64,000 nt of DNA from Metabacillus niabensis (GTDB taxonomy: Bacteria; Bacillota; Bacilli; Bacillales; Bacillaceae): contig NZ_JAIVLH010000009.1 in assembly GCF_020524345.1 (NCBI RefSeq), positions 144,349 to 208,348 of the forward strand. Reading direction: 5' to 3'. Under the pieces are notes generated by a model that did not search any database, had not been told where the DNA came from, and saw only the letters and a list, made by a program, of their open reading frames with translations. This document shows, piece by piece, positions 29,861 to 40,908 of this stretch (within the stretch, counting starts at the first letter, position 1; the number at the start of each line of letters is the position of its first letter). The position numbers and the translations under genes are program-made.

Positions 29861-31597
29861 ATGATTAGTCAACTTTCCTGGAAAGTTGGTGGACAGCAAG
29901 GTGAGGGTATTGAAAGTACAGGGGAAGTATTCTCTATTGCATTAAACCGACTAGGATACTATTTATATGGATACCGCCATTTTTCATCTCGTATAAAAGG
30001 CGGACATACAAATAACAAGATTCGTGTGAGTACAACACAAGTTCGTGCTATTTCAGACGAGCTTGATATATTAGTAGCGTTTGATCAAGAGACGATAGAT
30101 GTTAATTTTCATGAGCTTCGTGACGGAGGAATTGTCCTTGCAGATACTAAGTTTAATCCTACAATTCCTGAGAATGAGGGTGTAACTCTTTATTCTGTCC
30201 CATTCTCTGAAATTGCCACTGAACTTGGAACATCGCTAATGAAGAACATGGTAGCTATTGGGGCGACAAGTGCCATTTTAGATATTGATGCAACCCAATA
30301 TCGCGAAGTAGTGCAAGAAATTTATGGTCGCAAGGGTGAACAAATTGTTGCCAAAAATATGCAAGCTATCGAATCGGGTGCAAAATATTTAAAAGAAGAG
30401 CTTGAATATAACCGGGAAGATCTATATTTAGAAAAAGCAGATGGGAAAAAGCGTATGTTTATGATCGGTAATGACGCTATTGCATTAGGTGCTATTGCAG
30501 GTGGTTCCCGCTTTATGGCTGCCTACCCTATAACTCCTGCTTCTGAAATAATGGAATACTTAATTAAAAAATTACCTAAATTTGGTGGAGCAGTAATTCA
30601 GACGGAAGATGAAATTGCTGCCTGTACAATGGCGATCGGTGCCAACTATGCTGGAGCACGTACATTTACAGCATCAGCCGGACCGGGATTATCTCTCATG
30701 ATGGAAGCAATCGGATTATCTGGCATGACTGAACAACCACTTGTTATTATTGATACACAACGTGGTGGACCAAGTACCGGATTACCAACAAAACAGGAGC
30801 AATCTGACTTAATGGCCATGATTTATGGTACACACGGTGAAATACCTAAAGTGGTTATGGCTCCAAGTACAGTTCAAGAAGCATTCTACGATACGATTGA
30901 GGCATTTAACATTGCTGAAGAATACCAAGTTCCTGTTATTCTATTAACCGATTTGCAACTTTCTTTAGGAAAACAAACAGTAGAGCCATTAGAATATAAT
31001 AAAATTGAAATCCGCCGAGGAAAATTAGTGTCCGATGACTTACCGGAGGTCGAAAATAAATCATATTTTAAACGTTATGAAGTAACAGAGGATGGAGTAT
31101 CACCTCGTGTAATTCCTGGTATGAAACATGGTATTCACCATGTTACAGGTGTTGAACATGACGAAACAGGCAAACCTTCAGAGGCTGCAGGAAATCGTGT
31201 AGATCAAATGGATAAGAGGTTAAGGAAATTAAATAATTTACAATTCAATAATCCTGTTCATAAAAAAGTTTCTCATGAAAACCCTGATGTTTTACTAGTT
31301 GGATACATTTCTACTAGAGGGACAATTGAAGAAGCAATGACACGACTTGAAGCAGATGGAATAAAAGTAAATCATGCACAAATTCGTTTAATTCACCCTT
31401 TCCCTACAGAGGAAATGCTGCCATTAGTAGAGGCTGCTAAAAAAGTGATAGTTGTTGAGAATAATGCAACTGGTCAATTGGCAAGCTTACTAAAAATGAA
31501 TGTAGGACATGCGGGTATTATATCTTCGCTATTAAAATATGATGGGAATCCATTCTTACCTCATGAAATTCATACGCGATGCAAGGAGTTGATCTAA
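29861..31597 (+). CDS. 2-oxoacid:ferredoxin oxidoreductase, alpha subunit (gamma-alpha fusion)
   Basis: Large subunit of an enzyme that oxidatively decarboxylates a 2-oxoacid to acyl-CoA with ferredoxin as acceptor. In 578 residues there is an N-terminal gamma domain (GGQQGEGIESTG, about 10-21, and HFSSRIKGGHTN), then the pyrimidine-binding alpha domain (AAYPITPASEIMEY and QTEDEIAA) and a C-terminal domain. ATG 29861 is chosen because GAGGAG precedes it and the upstream in-frame start overlaps that site. The beta subunit follows after one base. KorA-like (2-oxoglutarate) substrate use is likely but unproven. Confidence 0.9.
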   Translation: MISQLSWKVGGQQGEGIESTGEVFSIALNRLGYYLYGYRHFSSRIKGGHTNNKIRVSTTQVRAISDELDILVAFDQETIDVNFHELRDGGIVLADTKFNPTIPENEGVTLYSVPFSEIATELGTSLMKNMVAIGATSAILDIDATQYREVVQEIYGRKGEQIVAKNMQAIESGAKYLKEELEYNREDLYLEKADGKKRMFMIGNDAIALGAIAGGSRFMAAYPITPASEIMEYLIKKLPKFGGAVIQTEDEIAACTMAIGANYAGARTFTASAGPGLSLMMEAIGLSGMTEQPLVIIDTQRGGPSTGLPTKQEQSDLMAMIYGTHGEIPKVVMAPSTVQEAFYDTIEAFNIAEEYQVPVILLTDLQLSLGKQTVEPLEYNKIEIRRGKLVSDDLPEVENKSYFKRYEVTEDGVSPRVIPGMKHGIHHVTGVEHDETGKPSEAAGNRVDQMDKRLRKLNNLQFNNPVHKKVSHENPDVLLVGYISTRGTIEEAMTRLEADGIKVNHAQIRLIHPFPTEEMLPLVEAAKKVIVVENNATGQLASLLKMNVGHAGIISSLLKYDGNPFLPHEIHTRCKELI

Positions 31598-31598
31598 C

Positions 31599-32468
31599 AT
31601 GACAGCAACATTTAAGGATTTTCGTAATAATGTTAAACCAAACTGGTGCCCAGGTTGTGGTGATTTCTCTGTTCAAGCAGCTATTCAGCGTGCAGCAGCA
31701 AATGTGGGGCTTACACCTGAAAATTTAGCTGTGGTGTCAGGTATTGGTTGCTCCGGACGTATTTCAGGATATATCAATTCATATGGATTCCATGGTATTC
31801 ATGGTCGATCTTTACCAATTGCTCAAGGAGTAAAAATGGCGAATAAAGATTTAACTGTTATTGCTTCTGGAGGAGATGGAGATGGCTTTGCCATTGGAAT
31901 GGGACATACAATTCATGCGATTCGCCGAAATATTGATATCACATATATCGTCATGGACAATCAAATATATGGTCTAACAAAAGGTCAAACTTCACCACGT
32001 AGTGATGCGGGTTTTGTGACCAAAAGTACTCCACAAGGCTCAATTGAATCAGCTCTTTCTGTAATGGAAATGGCATTAACAGCAGGCGCAACTTTTGTTG
32101 CACAGAGTTTTTCAACTGATTTGAAAGATTTAACAGCATTAATTGAAGCCGGAATTAATCATAAAGGGTTCTCATTAATTAATGTATTTAGTCCATGTGT
32201 AACTTACAATAAAGTAAACACATATGACTGGTTTAAAGAAAATCTTACTAAGCTTGGTACTATTGAAGATTATGACCCTCACAATAAAGTACAGGCTATG
32301 CAAACTCTAATGAAACATAATGGATTAGTAACAGGACTGATCTATCAAAATAAAGAGCAAAAATCATATCAAGATATGATCAATGGTTACAGCGATATCC
32401 CGCTTTCTAAAGCCGAATTGGAGATAGATGAAGAAGAATTTAATAAATTAGTTGCAGAATTTATGTAA
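31599..32468 (+). CDS. 2-oxoacid:ferredoxin oxidoreductase, beta subunit
   Basis: Thiamine-diphosphate subunit, 289 residues. Conserved elements are the iron-sulfur/cofactor-proximal WCPGCGDF (about 16-23), GIGCSGR, and the ThDP signature GDGDGFAIG...NIDITYIVMDNQIYGLTKGQ-type segment (about 92-130). Typical for KorB/PorB of two-subunit enzymes. ATG 31599 follows AAGGAG in the end of the alpha gene. A strong terminator closes the pair. The ferredoxin itself is not in the window. Confidence 0.92.
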   Translation: MTATFKDFRNNVKPNWCPGCGDFSVQAAIQRAAANVGLTPENLAVVSGIGCSGRISGYINSYGFHGIHGRSLPIAQGVKMANKDLTVIASGGDGDGFAIGMGHTIHAIRRNIDITYIVMDNQIYGLTKGQTSPRSDAGFVTKSTPQGSIESALSVMEMALTAGATFVAQSFSTDLKDLTALIEAGINHKGFSLINVFSPCVTYNKVNTYDWFKENLTKLGTIEDYDPHNKVQAMQTLMKHNGLVTGLIYQNKEQKSYQDMINGYSDIPLSKAELEIDEEEFNKLVAEFM

Positions 32469-32474
32469 CATAAT

Positions 32475-32506
32475 AAAAGGGCTGATGGTACTTCATCAGC
32501 CCTTTT
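32475..32506 (+). terminator. Terminator of the 2-oxoacid oxidoreductase operon
   Basis: AAAAGGGCTGATG pairs perfectly with CATCAGCCCTTTT. Confidence 0.9.
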
Positions 32507-32654
32507 GTTATGTTAGTTAATCAAGTGAAAACATGAAATTACTATGTTAATAAGACATATTTTCGTGTAAAATTAATTTTCTGTTATTTTTCATAAAAGA
32601 AAAAATAAAGTAAACTAGAAAAAAGACTTGTAAATTAGTAGGTGTAGGAAAGTT

Positions 32655-34796
32655 ATGAAAATAATTATTGCCGAAAAACCTGATCAAGCTGCAACCCTTT
32701 GTGCACAATTTCAACGAATAAAACGAGATGGATATTTTGAAATAAAACCAAATGAACTATTTCCAAACGGAGCCTATTGCACATGGGCGATTGGACACTT
32801 AACTGAATTAAGTCCACCAGAAGCTTATAAACCTGAATGGAAAAAATGGTCCATACCAATGTTACCGATCATACCTGATAAGTTTAGATACGAGGTAACG
32901 AAATCGAAAGCAAAGCAGTTTTATATTGTTAAGCAACTTCTTACTAATCCAGGTATCACAGAAATTATCCATGCAGGTGATGCCGGGCGTGAGGGAGAGT
33001 TAATTGTTCGAAATATTATCTATTTGGCTGGTGTGAAAAAACCAATCAAAAGATTGTGGATTTCGTCATTAACACCTCCTTCTATATACGAAGGTTTTAA
33101 CCAATTATTAGATGATGAAAAAACAAAAAATTTATTTTATGAGGCGTATTCTCGTGCATGTGCAGATTGGTTAGTAGGTATGAATGCTTCGAGAATATAC
33201 TCTCTTCTTCTTAAAAAACATGGAATGAATGATGTGTTCTCTGCAGGACGTGTTCAAACACCAACTCTCGCGTTAATAGTGAAACGTGAAAAAGAAATAG
33301 ATGAGTTTAAACCGGAACCCTTTTGGGAAGTCATTGCCACCTTTAAGATAAATGGGAAAAAATACAAAGGTAAATGGCATAAAGATCAACAAACACGTGT
33401 AATGGAACAAGAGCTTGCGAGTAAGATAGCAGCATTTTGTAAAGGAAAGCCTGCTGTCATTAAAGATTTAAAGACAGAACGAAAAGAATATCAACCACCA
33501 CTTTTGTTTAATTTATCATCTCTACAGGCAACCGCTAACAAGGCGTTCAAATATTCTCCAAAGAAAACGTTGGATATTGTTCAGTCGCTCTATCAAAAGG
33601 GAATTGTTTCCTATCCACGTAGTGATTCAACATATGTAACTAAAGGAGAAGCAGAGCAATTTCCAGATATTTTGAAAAAGTTAAGTATGTTTGAGGAATA
33701 TAGTCATTTGTTCCCGTTACCTAAATCGTCAATTCTTACTAATTCCCGTTATGTTAATGAAAAAAAGGTGACAGATCACTATGCTATTATCCCAACAGAA
33801 CAAGTCCGAGATCCTAAGAAACTATCAGCAGATGAACAAAAAATATATGATATGATCGTTCGTAGATTAATTGCTGCTCACTATGATCAGGCCATTTTCG
33901 ATTATTCGACTCTTATCACTTTAGTTGATGGACGAGCTGAATTTATTACAAAAGGGAAACAACAAATTCAAGAAGGTTGGCGTAAGGCCATTTATCAGGA
34001 TGATAAGGAAAAAGACGAAATACTTCCGAATCTTCAAAAAAATGATGATGGAATTGTAGATAAAATTGATACTAAGGAAGGTAAAACTCAACCACCAAAA
34101 CGGTATACAGAAGGTCAATTAATCACGTTAATGAAAACTGCGGGGAAATATTTAGATAATGATGAGCTTGAAAAAGTGTTAAGTAAAGTAGAAGGTCTTG
34201 GAACAGAAGCTACAAGAGCTGGAATTATTACTATGCTTAAAGATCGAAAATATATTGAGGTAAAGAAAAATCAAGTTTTCGCAACAGATAAAGCAAAAGT
34301 TTTAATCCAAGCGATTGGTGATCATATTTTGGCGTCACCAGAAATGACGGCAAAGTGGGAACAAAGATTATCTGAGATTGGGGACGGGCATGCATCACCT
34401 TCTGTTTTTATGGAACAAACGAAAAAATTGTCAAAGAAAATAGTATCTGATGCAATTGAGGTTTCAGCGACATGGAGTTTTGAAGGTTTAAAAATTGAGT
34501 CAATACAACGAACTTCCTCACGCTTTACAATAGGAAAAAAAGCCGGGAAATGTATGTTATGTGAAGGAAAAGTAGTTGACAAGGGGGAGTTTTACGGCTG
34601 TACAAATTATAAAACGAATCATTGTAAATTTACCATTTCAAAGAAGATCCTTGGCAAAAAAATTTCTCAAACTAATGTACAAAAGCTTTTAAATGAAGGA
34701 CAAACAAATGTCATCAAAGGATTTAAAAAGGGGGAGAAAACATTTGATGCCAGATTGGAATGGAAATCAGGAAAGATTAGTTTTTTGTTTGAATAG
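32655..34796 (+). CDS. topB: DNA topoisomerase III
   Basis: Type IA topoisomerase that decatenates and resolves recombination intermediates. The 713-residue protein has the Toprim acidic cluster (AEKPDQA at 7-13, HAGDAGREGELI near 106-117), the active-site tyrosine in GIVSYPRSDSTY near residue 320, and a short C-terminal domain with a cysteine pattern (CMLCEGKV...GCTNYKTNHC) that resembles a zinc-binding element. ATG 32655 follows AGGAAAG. B. subtilis carries topB elsewhere, so gene order differs here. Confidence 0.93.
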   Translation: MKIIIAEKPDQAATLCAQFQRIKRDGYFEIKPNELFPNGAYCTWAIGHLTELSPPEAYKPEWKKWSIPMLPIIPDKFRYEVTKSKAKQFYIVKQLLTNPGITEIIHAGDAGREGELIVRNIIYLAGVKKPIKRLWISSLTPPSIYEGFNQLLDDEKTKNLFYEAYSRACADWLVGMNASRIYSLLLKKHGMNDVFSAGRVQTPTLALIVKREKEIDEFKPEPFWEVIATFKINGKKYKGKWHKDQQTRVMEQELASKIAAFCKGKPAVIKDLKTERKEYQPPLLFNLSSLQATANKAFKYSPKKTLDIVQSLYQKGIVSYPRSDSTYVTKGEAEQFPDILKKLSMFEEYSHLFPLPKSSILTNSRYVNEKKVTDHYAIIPTEQVRDPKKLSADEQKIYDMIVRRLIAAHYDQAIFDYSTLITLVDGRAEFITKGKQQIQEGWRKAIYQDDKEKDEILPNLQKNDDGIVDKIDTKEGKTQPPKRYTEGQLITLMKTAGKYLDNDELEKVLSKVEGLGTEATRAGIITMLKDRKYIEVKKNQVFATDKAKVLIQAIGDHILASPEMTAKWEQRLSEIGDGHASPSVFMEQTKKLSKKIVSDAIEVSATWSFEGLKIESIQRTSSRFTIGKKAGKCMLCEGKVVDKGEFYGCTNYKTNHCKFTISKKILGKKISQTNVQKLLNEGQTNVIKGFKKGEKTFDARLEWKSGKISFLFE

Positions 34797-34838
34797 CGTT
34801 AAATAAGAGAAGAAATTTCCATTATCATTTATATGCCA

Positions 34839-34884
34839 TTAAAGATGAAAGCCTTAGTTTTTATTAAAGGTCTTCATCTTTAAA
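34839..34884 (+). terminator. Terminator of topB
   Basis: TTAAAGATGAA pairs with TTCATCTTTAA, with adjacent AGCC/GGTC giving a longer imperfect stem. The T-run is weak. The rest of the gap to miaB (34885-35159) contains only the promoter listed next. Confidence 0.6.
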
Positions 34885-35009
34885 TATAAATAGTTTACAT
34901 AATTATATTATGCGCATCTGGAATAATTACTTTTTTGTGAATTTCCATAAAACGATATTAGCCTTTTCTGTTGAAAACGTGTAAAATTTAAGGCAGTATG
35001 TGTTTATTA

Positions 35010-35038
35010 TTGTATTCTTTATAGATAATCGATATACT
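35010..35038 (+). promoter_or_regulatory. Candidate sigma-A promoter of miaB-ricA
   Basis: TTGTAT (35010-35015) and TATACT (35033-35038) spaced 17, giving a ~115-base leader before miaB. Confidence 0.5.
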
Positions 35039-35159
35039 TTTATGTTGTACGTCGAATGATTAAATTTATTCGTACGAACTATTAATAATAAATGAGTTAA
35101 TGTTAAAATTTAACGTGATTTTTTGCTGTTAATAAGCAAATTGAAAGGAGATTGACACG

Positions 35160-36686
35160 ATGAACGAACAACAACGTAAGGAAAGCACTCAAGTAACTCC
35201 TTCGGACAAAAAATCCGATAAGGACTACAGCCAGTATTTCCAAGCGGTATATATGCCACCTTCCTTAAAAGATGCGAAGAAACGTGGTAAGGAAGAAGTA
35301 AAGTATGATGGCTTCTCAATCCCTGAAGAGTTTAAGGGAATGGGACAAGGTCGTAAATTTTATATCCGCACATATGGCTGTCAAATGAATGAACATGATA
35401 CAGAGGTAATGGCGGGGATTTTCATGGCATTAGGCTATGAGCCAACCGATGGTGTAGAAGATGCCAACGTGATTTTGTTAAATACGTGTGCGATTCGCGA
35501 AAATGCAGAAAACAAAGTATTTGGTGAGTTAGGTCACTTTAAAACATTAAAAAAACAAAGACCTGATTTATTATTAGGTGTTTGTGGTTGTATGTCGCAG
35601 GAAGAATCAGTTGTTAACCGTATTCTAAAAGTACACCCATTTGTAGATATGATCTTTGGAACTCATAATATCCACCGTTTACCACAGATTTTAAATGAAG
35701 CATATCTATCAAAAGAAATGGTCGTGGAAGTTTGGTCTAAAGAAGGGGATGTAATTGAAAATCTTCCTAAAGTACGTAAAGGGAATATTAAAGCATGGGT
35801 AAATATTATGTACGGATGTGATAAATTCTGTACGTATTGTATTGTTCCATATACACGTGGGAAAGAGCGTAGTCGTCGTCCTGAGGAAATTATCCAAGAG
35901 GTGCGCCATTTAGCGGCACAAGGATATCAGGAAATCACGCTACTTGGTCAAAACGTAAATGCCTATGGTAAAGATTTCGAGGATATTGAATATGGACTAG
36001 GTGATTTAATGGACGAAATCCATAAAATCGATATACCTAGAATCCGTTTCACAACGAGCCACCCTCGTGATTTTGATGATCATTTAATTGAAGTGCTGGC
36101 AAAGGGTGGAAATCTTTTAGATCATATTCATTTACCAGTTCAGTCAGGCAGCTCGGAAATATTAAAAATCATGGCACGAAAATATTCACGTGAAAGCTAT
36201 TTAGAGCTTGTTGGAAAAATTAAAGCAGCTATGCCAAATGCTTCTCTAACAACTGATATTATTGTAGGATTTCCAAATGAAACAGAAGAACAATTTGAAG
36301 AAACACTTTCCTTATATCGTGAAGTAGAATTTGATAGTGCCTATACATTCATCTACTCTCCACGTGAAGGTACACCTGCTGCAAAAATGAAGGATAATGT
36401 ACCAATGGAAGTAAAAAAGGAACGTCTTCAACGTTTAAATGCGGTAGTTAATGAGATCTCTGCCAAGAAGTTAAAGGCATACGAAGGCCAAATAGTCGAT
36501 GTATTAGTTGAAGGTGAAAGCAAAAACAATCCTGATGTTCTAGCAGGATATACAGAAAAAAGTAAGCTAGTGAACTTTAGAGCACCTAAGTCAGCAATCG
36601 GGAAAATTGTTAAAGTGAAAATTACAAAAGCAAAAACTTGGACATTAGACGGAGAAATGGTAGAAGAAGCGGTTGAGGTGAAATAA
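35160..36686 (+). CDS. miaB: tRNA-2-methylthio-N6-dimethylallyladenosine synthase
   Basis: Radical-SAM methylthiotransferase adding the 2-methylthio group to i6A37 of tRNAs, acting after MiaA, whose gene is also in this window. The 508 residues show the N-terminal cluster cysteines ([24 protein letters not shown]), the radical-SAM motif C220-x3-C224-x2-C227 within [16 protein letters not shown], and a C-terminal TRAM domain ([11 protein letters not shown]...). ATG 35160 follows GAAAGGAG. Ends one base before ricA. RicA, RicF and RicT have been linked to MiaB activity in B. subtilis, so the arrangement is meaningful. Confidence 0.97.
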   Translation: MNEQQRKESTQVTPSDKKSDKDYSQYFQAVYMPPSLKDAKKRGKEEVKYDGFSIPEEFKGMGQGRKFYIRTYGCQMNEHDTEVMAGIFMALGYEPTDGVEDANVILLNTCAIRENAENKVFGELGHFKTLKKQRPDLLLGVCGCMSQEESVVNRILKVHPFVDMIFGTHNIHRLPQILNEAYLSKEMVVEVWSKEGDVIENLPKVRKGNIKAWVNIMYGCDKFCTYCIVPYTRGKERSRRPEEIIQEVRHLAAQGYQEITLLGQNVNAYGKDFEDIEYGLGDLMDEIHKIDIPRIRFTTSHPRDFDDHLIEVLAKGGNLLDHIHLPVQSGSSEILKIMARKYSRESYLELVGKIKAAMPNASLTTDIIVGFPNETEEQFEETLSLYREVEFDSAYTFIYSPREGTPAAKMKDNVPMEVKKERLQRLNAVVNEISAKKLKAYEGQIVDVLVEGESKNNPDVLAGYTEKSKLVNFRAPKSAIGKIVKVKITKAKTWTLDGEMVEEAVEVK

Positions 36687-36687
36687 G

Positions 36688-37122
36688 ATGACAACAACAT
36701 ACACAAAAGATGATATCGTAGTTAAAGCACGTGAACTTGCACAAATGATTTCAGAATCAAAGGAAGTTGATTTCTTTAAACGTGCAGAAGCACAGCTTAA
36801 TGATAATCAAAAAGTTCGTGAAATGATTGCGAGTATTAAAAGTTTGCAAAAACAAGCAGTAAACTTCCAACATTATGGAAAACACGAAGCGTTAAAGCAA
36901 GTTGAAGCTAAGATTGATAACATTCAAAATGAATTAGATGAGATTCCGATTATTCAAGAATTCAAGGAATCTCAAATGGAAGTAAATGATTTGCTTCAAC
37001 TTGTATCACATACAATTTCAAATAAAGTGACAAATGAAATTATTACATCAACTGGTGGAGATTTATTACAAGGAGAAACAGGATCCAAAATCAAAAATTC
37101 CCCTGGAAGCAGTTGTTCTTGA
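36688..37122 (+). CDS. ricA: RicA (YmcA), subunit of the RicAFT complex
   Basis: A 144-residue helical protein (YlbF/YmcA family) that with RicF and RicT promotes RNase Y-dependent mRNA processing and supports Spo0A activation, biofilm and competence in B. subtilis. The C-terminal tail keeps the conserved pattern STGGDLLQGETGSKIK and the terminal cysteine thought to bind an iron-sulfur cluster. ATG 36688 follows GAGGTG. It is coupled to miaB; RNase Y is encoded at 25.7-27.3 kb. Confidence 0.95.
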   Translation: MTTTYTKDDIVVKARELAQMISESKEVDFFKRAEAQLNDNQKVREMIASIKSLQKQAVNFQHYGKHEALKQVEAKIDNIQNELDEIPIIQEFKESQMEVNDLLQLVSHTISNKVTNEIITSTGGDLLQGETGSKIKNSPGSSCS

Positions 37123-37153
37123 TCGGCATAAATTGAATAAATACTGCTATTTC

Positions 37154-37188
37154 AAAGGATTCGAATGGTCTATTCGAATCCTTTTTAT
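37154..37188 (+). terminator. Terminator of miaB-ricA
   Basis: AAAGGATTCGAAT pairs perfectly with ATTCGAATCCTTT around GGTCT, followed by T. Confidence 0.92.
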
Positions 37189-37420
37189 ACTATCAGAATT
37201 ATATAAATTTTATGGATGATAGGAAAAGAAAAAACTAAGGCTTTCGCCATTAAGAATTGGTGACAAGCCAGTTTTTCTAATGTTTTAAAATTAGTCATAA
37301 ATTTTATCTATTTCTCATAAACTCTTCTGAATAGTCTTATTAATTGTCATTTACTATTTTCTTCAACAGAAAAATAGGCCATTATTTTCTTATTATCCAT
37401 GCACCTTTTTTTATTTTTAG

Positions 37421-37449
37421 GCACATATTCTGTCACCCTAGCATACAAT
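37421..37449 (+). promoter_or_regulatory. Candidate sigma-E promoter of cotE (P1)
   Basis: CATACAAT (37442-37449) matches the sigma-E -10 consensus CATACAHT exactly. GCACATATT upstream supplies an approximate -35 (GCACATA at a 14-base spacing, ACATATT at 12). cotE of B. subtilis is known to have a sigma-E promoter. Confidence 0.65.
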
Positions 37450-37505
37450 GTACTATACGTTACGGGTATTGGCGTAACATGTCATGAATTCATTTAATTA
37501 CTTAG

Positions 37506-37535
37506 CACATCTGTTATTAGCCTAGCATAGGATTA
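37506..37535 (+). promoter_or_regulatory. Candidate sigma-K promoter of cotE (P2)
   Basis: CACA (37506-37509) and CATAGGATTA (37526-37535) resemble the sigma-K AC...CATAnnnTA pattern with a 16-base spacing, just ahead of the cotE ribosome site. The -10 is imperfect. The remainder of the gap 37189-37566 holds no gene. Confidence 0.4.
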
Positions 37536-37566
37536 AATGAAGATTTATTGAGGAGGGTATGCTCGA

Positions 37567-38109
37567 ATGTCTGAATACAGAGAAATTATAACGAAAGCTG
37601 TTGTTGCAAAAGGACGTAAATTTTCACAATGCACACATACGATTGCACCATCGCAAAAACCAGCGAGCATTTTAGGTGGCTGGATCATCAACCATAATTA
37701 TGATGCTCAAAAGAATGGCAGAACTGTTGAAGTAGAAGGTACTTATGATATTAACGTATGGTATTCTTACAACGAAAATACAAAAACAGAAGTTGTAACA
37801 GAACGCGTAGAATATGTTGATATTATAAAATTAAGATATAAAGATGATAATTTTCTTGACGATGAGCATGAAGTTATCTGTAAAGCACTTCAACAACCGA
37901 ATTGCCTGGAAGTGACAATTTCACCTAATGGAAATAAGATTATCGTTCAAGCAGAACGCGAACATCTCGCTGAAGTTATTGGTGAAACAAAAGTATGTGT
38001 TCATGTGAATCCCGAAGGCTGCGAAGATGATGAAGATTGGGAAGAAGAATTAGATGACGAGTTTGAAGATTTAAATCCGGAATTTTTAGTTGGAGATGTA
38101 GAAGAATAA
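37567..38109 (+). CDS. cotE: Spore outer-coat morphogenetic protein CotE
   Basis: Builds the scaffold on which the outer spore coat assembles; made in the mother cell. The product has 180 residues against 181 in B. subtilis, with the conserved core ([17 protein letters not shown] and [18 protein letters not shown]) and a very acidic C-terminal tail ending [11 protein letters not shown] 37567 follows GAGGAGGG. Confidence 0.97.
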   Translation: MSEYREIITKAVVAKGRKFSQCTHTIAPSQKPASILGGWIINHNYDAQKNGRTVEVEGTYDINVWYSYNENTKTEVVTERVEYVDIIKLRYKDDNFLDDEHEVICKALQQPNCLEVTISPNGNKIIVQAEREHLAEVIGETKVCVHVNPEGCEDDEDWEEELDDEFEDLNPEFLVGDVEE

Positions 38110-38138
38110 CTAGGGGGAAAGCAACCTCCTAGTTTTTT
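38110..38138 (+). terminator. Terminator of cotE
   Basis: CTAGGGGG pairs with CCTCCTAG (one G-U), then TTTTTT. Confidence 0.82.
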
Positions 38139-38272
38139 AGTGTTTAATACATAATAATAAGAGGATTATTTACGTAAATTCCCTTTTAGTCAATATCACA
38201 GCAATTTGTCGATTTATGTTATAATGGAATGTATGAAAAAATGCACGTTAACTGTGGTATTGGAGGTTCAAC

Positions 38273-40870
38273 ATGGCTACTTATACGCCGATGATACAGC
38301 AATATTTAAAGATTAAGGCAGATTATGAAGATGCCTTTTTATTTTTTCGCTTAGGAGATTTTTATGAAATGTTCTTTCAAGATGCAATCTCTGCATCACA
38401 AGAACTAGAGATTACATTAACTAGTCGTGACGGTGGTGGTGAAGAAAGAATTCCAATGTGTGGAGTTCCTTACCATTCTGCACCAAACTATATAGAACAG
38501 CTTATATCAAAAGGATATAAGGTGGCAATTTGTGAGCAAACAGAGGATCCTAAACAGGCTAAGGGTGTAGTAAGAAGAGAAGTTGTCCAACTGATCACAC
38601 CTGGAACTGTGATGGATGGAAAAGGCATTCAGGAAAAAGAGAATAACTATATTGCTTCGATATCAGTTTTTGGAACTCAATTCGGGTTAGCTCTTAGTGA
38701 TCTAACAACAGGCGAGAACCTGGTGGCACTCTGCATGAGCTTTGATGAACTACTCAATGAAATATATTCTGTTGGTGCTAAAGAGATAGTCATGTCAAAT
38801 GACTTACAGGAACAATGGAAAAAACAATTAATTGATCGATGCCAAGCAACCTTGTCCTATCAGTCCGAATCCTTAATTCATGACAATTTTAAACCATTAG
38901 TAAGGGATGTAAACGATGAACGGCTTGTTTCAACATTTGCAAAACTTATCACGTACCTTGAACGGACTCAAAAGCGCAGTCTTGATCATTTACAAAATGT
39001 AAAAGTGTACTATCTTCAAGATGCAATGAAAATAGATTTGTTTTCAAAGCGAAATCTTGAATTAACTGAAACTATCCGCTCAAAAGGAAAAAAAGGTTCC
39101 CTTTTATGGCTCTTAGATGAAACAAAAACAGCGATGGGTGGCAGATTGTTAAAACAATGGGTAGACAAGCCTCTAGTTAGTCGAGAGCAGATAGAAGAAC
39201 GGCTGAATATTGTTGATACTCTTATCGACCACTACTTTGAGAGAGAAGATTTAAGAGCATTGCTTAAAGAAGTATATGATCTTGAAAGATTAGCGGGACG
39301 AGTTGCGTTTGGTAATGTAAATGCCAGAGATTTAATACAGTTAAAAAAATCCTTGCAACAAGTTCCTTTCATTACGGAACTTTGTTCTGGATTACAAAAT
39401 GAACACTTTGCTTTAAGAAAACTCGATGCTTGTAATGATTTAGCGATACTTCTTGAGGATAGTATTATTGATCATCCACCTCTTTCTATTAAAGAAGGTA
39501 ATATCATTAAAGATGGATATCATCATCAATTGGATCAATATCGTGATGCCAGTCGTAATGGAAAAACATGGATTGCTCAATTAGAGCAGCAAGAGCGTCA
39601 AAAAACAGGAATTAAGTCATTAAAGATTGGTTATAACAAAGTATTTGGCTATTATATCGAAGTAACACGAGCAAATCTTCATCTTTTGGAAGAGGGCCAA
39701 TATGAAAGAAAACAAACTTTGTCAAATGCTGAGCGATTTATTACACCAGCACTTAAGGAAAAAGAATCACTTATTTTAGAGGCTGAAGAAAAAATAGTAG
39801 AACTGGAATATCAACTATTTGTAGAAATTCGTGAGAATGTCAAGCAATTTATTCCTAGATTACAAGAATTGGCTAAACGCTTAAGTGAACTAGATGTTTT
39901 ACAATGTTTTGCTACAGTCAGTGAAAATCGTCATTATTGTAAGCCGATATTTTCAACTAATAACGAGTTATTTATAAAAGCTGGTCGTCATCCAGTTGTT
40001 GAAAAGGTGATGGACTCTCAAGAATATGTAGCAAATGATTGCTATTTCAGTCAGGAACGCCAAATGCTTCTCATAACAGGACCAAACATGTCAGGTAAGA
40101 GCACGTATATGCGTCAAGTTGCATTAACAGCGATATTAGCACAAATTGGATGTTATGTCCCTGCTTCTGAAGCAGTGCTACCGATTTTTGATCAAATCTT
40201 TACGAGAATAGGGGCAGCAGATGATCTCATTTCCGGTCAAAGTACATTTATGGTGGAAATGCTGGAAGCGAAAAATGCAATTGCCCATGCAACATCTCAA
40301 AGTTTAATCCTTTTTGATGAGATTGGAAGAGGCACATCGACCTATGATGGGATGGCACTTGCCCAAGCAATTATTGAACATATTCATGAACATATTGGTG
40401 CAAAAACATTATTTTCAACACATTATCATGAGCTAACAATTCTTGAAACACAGTTAAGTTCATTAAAGAATATTCACGTAAAAGCGATTGAAGAAAATGG
40501 GAAAGTTGTTTTCCTTCACAAAATCGAAGAAGGTGCAGCTGATAAAAGCTATGGTATTCATGTGGCTGAGCTTGCTGATCTTCCACCTTCACTCATACAG
40601 CGTGCAAAACAGATATTAACCGAATTAGAACAAGATCGCTCAGAAACAACAACATTGCCAAAAATGAAAAAAGCAGTTATAAAAGAGGATTCTCTAACAG
40701 ATTCACAGCTTTCTTTATTCCCTGATGAAAAAGTTGTACTGGTAAAAGAACCTGTTTTGTCTAAAAAGGAGAAATCAGTTCTTGACCTTTTAAAATCGAT
40801 GAACCTGCTGGAGATGACACCTCTTGATGCAATGAATGAGCTTTATCAGTTACAGAAAAAAATTAAATAG
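38273..40870 (+). CDS. mutS: DNA mismatch repair protein MutS
   Basis: Recognises mismatches and small loops. The 865-residue protein has the mismatch-reading FYEMF (about 26-30), core and clamp domains, Walker [10 protein letters not shown] (near 603), a Walker [13 protein letters not shown], the STHYHEL loop and, near the C-terminus, SQLSLF, a beta-clamp-binding-type motif. ATG 38273 follows TGGAGG. It is 38 bases upstream of mutL. Confidence 0.98.
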   Translation: MATYTPMIQQYLKIKADYEDAFLFFRLGDFYEMFFQDAISASQELEITLTSRDGGGEERIPMCGVPYHSAPNYIEQLISKGYKVAICEQTEDPKQAKGVVRREVVQLITPGTVMDGKGIQEKENNYIASISVFGTQFGLALSDLTTGENLVALCMSFDELLNEIYSVGAKEIVMSNDLQEQWKKQLIDRCQATLSYQSESLIHDNFKPLVRDVNDERLVSTFAKLITYLERTQKRSLDHLQNVKVYYLQDAMKIDLFSKRNLELTETIRSKGKKGSLLWLLDETKTAMGGRLLKQWVDKPLVSREQIEERLNIVDTLIDHYFEREDLRALLKEVYDLERLAGRVAFGNVNARDLIQLKKSLQQVPFITELCSGLQNEHFALRKLDACNDLAILLEDSIIDHPPLSIKEGNIIKDGYHHQLDQYRDASRNGKTWIAQLEQQERQKTGIKSLKIGYNKVFGYYIEVTRANLHLLEEGQYERKQTLSNAERFITPALKEKESLILEAEEKIVELEYQLFVEIRENVKQFIPRLQELAKRLSELDVLQCFATVSENRHYCKPIFSTNNELFIKAGRHPVVEKVMDSQEYVANDCYFSQERQMLLITGPNMSGKSTYMRQVALTAILAQIGCYVPASEAVLPIFDQIFTRIGAADDLISGQSTFMVEMLEAKNAIAHATSQSLILFDEIGRGTSTYDGMALAQAIIEHIHEHIGAKTLFSTHYHELTILETQLSSLKNIHVKAIEENGKVVFLHKIEEGAADKSYGIHVAELADLPPSLIQRAKQILTELEQDRSETTTLPKMKKAVIKEDSLTDSQLSLFPDEKVVLVKEPVLSKKEKSVLDLLKSMNLLEMTPLDAMNELYQLQKKIK

Positions 40871-40908
40871 TTTTAAAGAAACGATCATAATATAAAGGCG
40901 GTGAGAAC

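Noticed and set aside
37034..37219. A 61-residue frame overlapping the end of ricA
   Set aside because: It runs through the ricA terminator in another frame and has no ribosome site.
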